A stretch of DNA of 64,000 nt from Flavobacterium solisilvae (GTDB lineage Bacteria > Bacteroidota > Bacteroidia > Flavobacteriales > Flavobacteriaceae). Shown piece after piece: positions 61,398-64,000 of this stretch. The stretch spans positions 1-64,000 of the forward strand of contig NZ_JAAMPT010000199.1 of the NCBI RefSeq assembly GCF_012911605.1, written 5' to 3'. Numbering within the stretch: the stretch's first letter is position 1; every line of letters starts with the position of its first letter. A program made the translations under genes and the position numbers. The notes under the pieces were generated by a model. It was not told where the DNA came from and searched no databases. It saw nothing but the letters and a program-made list of their open reading frames with translations.

Positions 61398-62312
61398 ATG
61401 AAATTAAATTATTTTTTACTGGTCTTTTTATTGAATTTTTTTACTGTCTTTTCCCAAAATAACTTCGATAATTTTTTCAAACCTTCCGATAGTTTACATA
61501 AAAAACGATTGAATACCGTTATTGTTTCTGAAGCGGTCATTGGTTCAGCGACTTTGATTGCTTTAAATCAAGCTTGGTATGCCGATTATCCGCGTTCTGA
61601 TTTTCATTTTATTAACGATAATGCCGAATGGTTGCAAATGGACAAAGCTGGACATGTTTTTTCGGCTTATCATTTGGGAAGTTTTGGTGCCAATGCTTTG
61701 AAATGGTCTGGTGCCGATAAAAAATCACAACTACTTTATGGTTCAACATTAGGATTAACGTTTCTAACTGCGGTTGAGGTTTTCGATGGATTTTCGGCAA
61801 ATTGGGGTGCATCGCTTGGAGATGTTGCAGCCAATGTTTCGGGAACAGCATTGTTTGTTTCACAAGAATTACTTTGGGATGAACAGCGAATTGTACCGAA
61901 GTTTTCTTTTCACACAACGCCTTATGCATCCTCAAGACCAAATGTTTTAGGCAGTTCTTTTTCGGAACAAATCTTGAAAGATTACAACGGTCAAACCTAT
62001 TGGTTATCCGCAAATATTCATTCGTTTTTTAAATCTTCAAAAGTGGTTCCAAAATGGCTAAACGTTGCTGTTGGTTATGGAGCAGAAGGCATGATTACTG
62101 GTAAAGATGAGTTTGTTAACACTGTTTTTCTTCCAACTGATAAAAGATACCGACAATTTTACTTGAGTTTGGACGTTGATTTGACCAAAATTGAGACAAA
62201 ATCTCATTTTATTAAGACAATTTTAACAGTTTTTAACACCATTAAAATTCCCGCTCCAACGTTTGAAATCAAGGGTTTAGGCGGAACGAAATTTCATTGG
62301 GTGTATTTTTAA
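61398..62312 (+). CDS. DUF2279 family envelope protein
   Basis: 304 residues. A signal peptide (MKLNYFLLVFLLNFFTVFSQ) is followed by WYADYPRSDFHFINDNAEWL, QMDKAGHVFSAYHLG and AVEVFDGFSANWGASLGDVAANV, typical for DUF2279 (related to E. coli YfiM). These proteins are predicted to be in the periplasm or outer membrane; function unknown. The ATG at 61398 overlaps the stop of the short frame at 61351 (TGATG); an in-frame start at 61395 is equally possible but not an ATG. Confidence 0.8.
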   Translation: MKLNYFLLVFLLNFFTVFSQNNFDNFFKPSDSLHKKRLNTVIVSEAVIGSATLIALNQAWYADYPRSDFHFINDNAEWLQMDKAGHVFSAYHLGSFGANALKWSGADKKSQLLYGSTLGLTFLTAVEVFDGFSANWGASLGDVAANVSGTALFVSQELLWDEQRIVPKFSFHTTPYASSRPNVLGSSFSEQILKDYNGQTYWLSANIHSFFKSSKVVPKWLNVAVGYGAEGMITGKDEFVNTVFLPTDKRYRQFYLSLDVDLTKIETKSHFIKTILTVFNTIKIPAPTFEIKGLGGTKFHWVYF

Positions 62313-62399
62313 GTGGTTGATATTCAGATTTATATTTTTTAGTTGTATCTTTGCGCCAGAAATTTCATGTCGGTGACAGCGCTTGAGAAATTAAATTTG

Positions 62400-63035
62400 A
62401 TGATAAAAAAAGGTATATTTTACACCTCTATCCTACTAACAGTTGCTTTTATAAGTTCAGGTTTTAAACCTCATAATTCCCAAATCTCAGACTGGTTTTT
62501 TGCTGATAATGACGAAGGATTACTTTATGTGTTTCCGTCGCAGAAAAGCGATGATTATACTAATTTAAACGTTCCGTTTACCGGCAAGTTTTTTATTGGC
62601 TACAAAGAGGCTATCGCTTTTAAAGAATCACAAGGGAAATACCATAAAGTCAATACGCTTGGCTATTTAGGTAAGTATCAGTTTGGTTCAGAAACGCTTA
62701 AATCTATTGGTGTTAACGATAGTTTGCACTTTTTGAACAATCCAAAACTTCAAGAAAAAGCATTTGTTACCTTGCTTTCTAAGAACAAATACGAACTGCG
62801 AGATTACATTACTAAATATGAAGGTAAAGTAATTAACGGCATAAAAATCACCGAATCGGGGATTTTAGCTGCAGCACATCTTGGTGGTATTGGTTCGGTT
62901 AAAAAATTCTTTAAAACCAATGGCGCAAGAGTGAAAAAAGATGCTTATGGAACTTCAATCCAAAAGTACTTGCGTGATTTTGCTGGTTATGAAACTCATA
63001 CAATTCCTGCAGTTAAGAACGCGAAGGTGAAGTAG
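62400..63035 (+). CDS. Secreted lysozyme-like peptidoglycan-active protein
   Basis: 211 residues. I chose the ATG at 62400 because it begins a normal signal peptide (MIKKGIFYTSILLTVAFIS); the frame is open to 62343. In the mature part FKESQGKYHKVNTLGYLGKYQFG resembles the start of transglycosylase/lysozyme-like domains, with the Glu of KESQG as candidate catalytic acid, and GILAAAHLGGIGSVKKFF agrees with the helical end of such domains. It is probably a peptidoglycan hydrolase or binding protein. A -7-like TATCTTTG lies at 62346-62353. It converges with the receptor gene. Confidence 0.7.
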   Translation: MIKKGIFYTSILLTVAFISSGFKPHNSQISDWFFADNDEGLLYVFPSQKSDDYTNLNVPFTGKFFIGYKEAIAFKESQGKYHKVNTLGYLGKYQFGSETLKSIGVNDSLHFLNNPKLQEKAFVTLLSKNKYELRDYITKYEGKVINGIKITESGILAAAHLGGIGSVKKFFKTNGARVKKDAYGTSIQKYLRDFAGYETHTIPAVKNAKVK

Positions 63036-63047
63036 TTGTCACAAAAC

Positions 63048-64000
63048 TTAAAATCGATACTCCATTTTTAGTAATACATATCTTGGTTGTAATCGATATT
63101 CGGTTTTAGAAATGCTAATGTCGTTGATGCTATAATTTCTAAATGTTTTGGTATTAAAGAGATTGTTGCCAGAAAGAGAAAAGGTTAGTTTATTTTCTTT
63201 TACAATATAACGAGTTTCTAAATCAAGGAAATAGTATTTGTTGTTTTCTCGGTCTAAATTACCAAAAAAGTAGCGTTCAGTTTGTAATTGAACATTGAAT
63301 TTTGGGTTGAAAATAAAAGATAAATCCAGAAAACTCATATTGTTGGTAAACGAGTTTTCGATAGTTGTTTTTACTTGATTATAATTCCATTTTGAACCTA
63401 AATGATAATTAAAAAATCCTTTAAAACCCGAACGCAATTCTAATCCATAATCAGCATTCAGGTTTTTTATTTCCCTTAAATTAGAATTGTTAACTATGTT
63501 TTTAGAATTGGTTTTTGTCGTTCCAAGATTGATTTTTAAATTGGATTTGATGGTTTTAAAATAGTAATCAATAGTTGTTGAAATTGATAAAAACTCACGG
63601 TCTTTTAGGATAATTTTTTCCGATTGTGAGTAGTTTTGAGCAATAACGGAATTTGTGCTGTAAAAATCATTGCTTTTGGAATACATCATAAAAGTATTGG
63701 CAAAAAAGCGATCACCCCAATTTCCGAAGGTGTAATTTAAAATAGCGCTTGATGAATTCAATTGATTAAATTCGTCTAATCCTTTTGAAAACGAGCGGAA
63801 ACCTGTTTGTACAAAACCTGAATAAACATCTAAAACACTTGTGTTTGTTGTAGTATAAGAATAGGATGTTACGAGTTTGTTTTTCTTATTAATTTCCCAA
63901 TCTAAGCCAATTTTTGGAACAATAAAGAAAGGATTTTGATTGGATTTTAGCCCAAAGTTTTCTGTTTGATTGAATAAATGATGAAAATCAGATTGTGTGA
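63048..64000 (-). CDS. TonB-dependent receptor-like outer-membrane protein, C-terminal part
   Basis: At least 317 codons are open from the window edge (64000) to the stop at 63048; the N-terminal part lies outside. The text in the window is outer-membrane barrel throughout: repeated amphipathic strands (for example KLVTSYSYTT, LNYTFGNWGDRFF, LSGNNLFNTKTF) and a last strand ending LLKMEYRF with a terminal Phe. This is the usual end of Bacteroidota TonB-dependent receptors of the large beta-barrel type. The ligand is unknown. The ATG-like start near 63761 is not real, as the frame remains open upstream. Confidence 0.82.
   Translation of the reverse strand, partial: TQSDFHHLFNQTENFGLKSNQNPFFIVPKIGLDWEINKKNKLVTSYSYTTTNTSVLDVYSGFVQTGFRSFSKGLDEFNQLNSSSAILNYTFGNWGDRFFANTFMMYSKSNDFYSTNSVIAQNYSQSEKIILKDREFLSISTTIDYYFKTIKSNLKINLGTTKTNSKNIVNNSNLREIKNLNADYGLELRSGFKGFFNYHLGSKWNYNQVKTTIENSFTNNMSFLDLSFIFNPKFNVQLQTERYFFGNLDRENNKYYFLDLETRYIVKENKLTFSLSGNNLFNTKTFRNYSINDISISKTEYRLQPRYVLLKMEYRF

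Overview
The window looks like the chromosome of a gliding, AT-rich Bacteroidota bacterium of the family Flavobacteriaceae, most likely Flavobacterium. Reasons: promoters of the Bacteroidota type (TTG, about 19 bases, TAnnTTTG), the type IX secretion/gliding genes gldJ, porU and porV in the order familiar from Flavobacterium (followed by cdd, pdhA, pdhC), a giant SprB-like adhesin with a PorP/SprF partner, and many small lipoproteins. No phage, transposase, integrase or CRISPR array is visible.

Layout. 1-4.9 kb: 3' end of a 5S rRNA gene, an amino-acid dehydrogenase, an ExbB/ExbD/TonB energy-transduction set, folC and tRNA-Val. 4.9-6.6 kb: a secreted nuclease/phosphatase-fold protein and a Bacteroidota protein of unknown function. 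6.6-25.8 kb: a 19-kb block entirely on the minus strand. It holds a tight five-gene membrane operon with two DUF4407-type proteins and a transglutaminase-like membrane protein; small Cys-rich proteins; a WG-repeat lipoprotein; a SprF-like protein; a ~2,294-residue adhesin; a response regulator and TPR histidine kinase; and a 55-residue lipoprotein. 26.1-33.5 kb: an unknown membrane protein and an RND efflux operon. 33.5-42.5 kb: murF, gldJ, porU, porV, cdd. 42.6-48 kb: pyruvate dehydrogenase E1-alpha and E2, a PH-like protein, anmK, an acyl-CoA dehydrogenase. 48.1-54.3 kb: a lipoprotein, a duplicated 3' end of the acyl-CoA dehydrogenase, then a Crp/Fnr regulator with DM13, beta-barrel, YHS, DoxX, DinB-like, NRDE and ATP-grasp genes. 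54.4-64 kb: housekeeping genes (gap, HtrA protease, dapF, mltG), a probable orphan antitoxin, and a TonB-dependent receptor cut by the right edge.

The most interesting signal is regulatory. Three places in the minus-strand block (about 12.85, 14.74 and 23.13 kb) carry the same palindrome TTACGG-N4-CCGTAA, each exactly 21 bases upstream of a TAnnTTTG -7 box and without a recognisable -33 box. They stand before the Cys-rich lipoprotein, the WG-repeat lipoprotein and the giant adhesin. The two-component pair next to the third copy is the obvious candidate regulator. The first promoter could also read through into the DUF4407 operon, as no clear terminator lies between. A second small regulon is suggested by two 18-base sites (16 of 18 identical), each exactly 19 bases from a -7 box, just downstream of the Crp/Fnr gene. 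All motif matches were made by eye; no database or alignment search was run.
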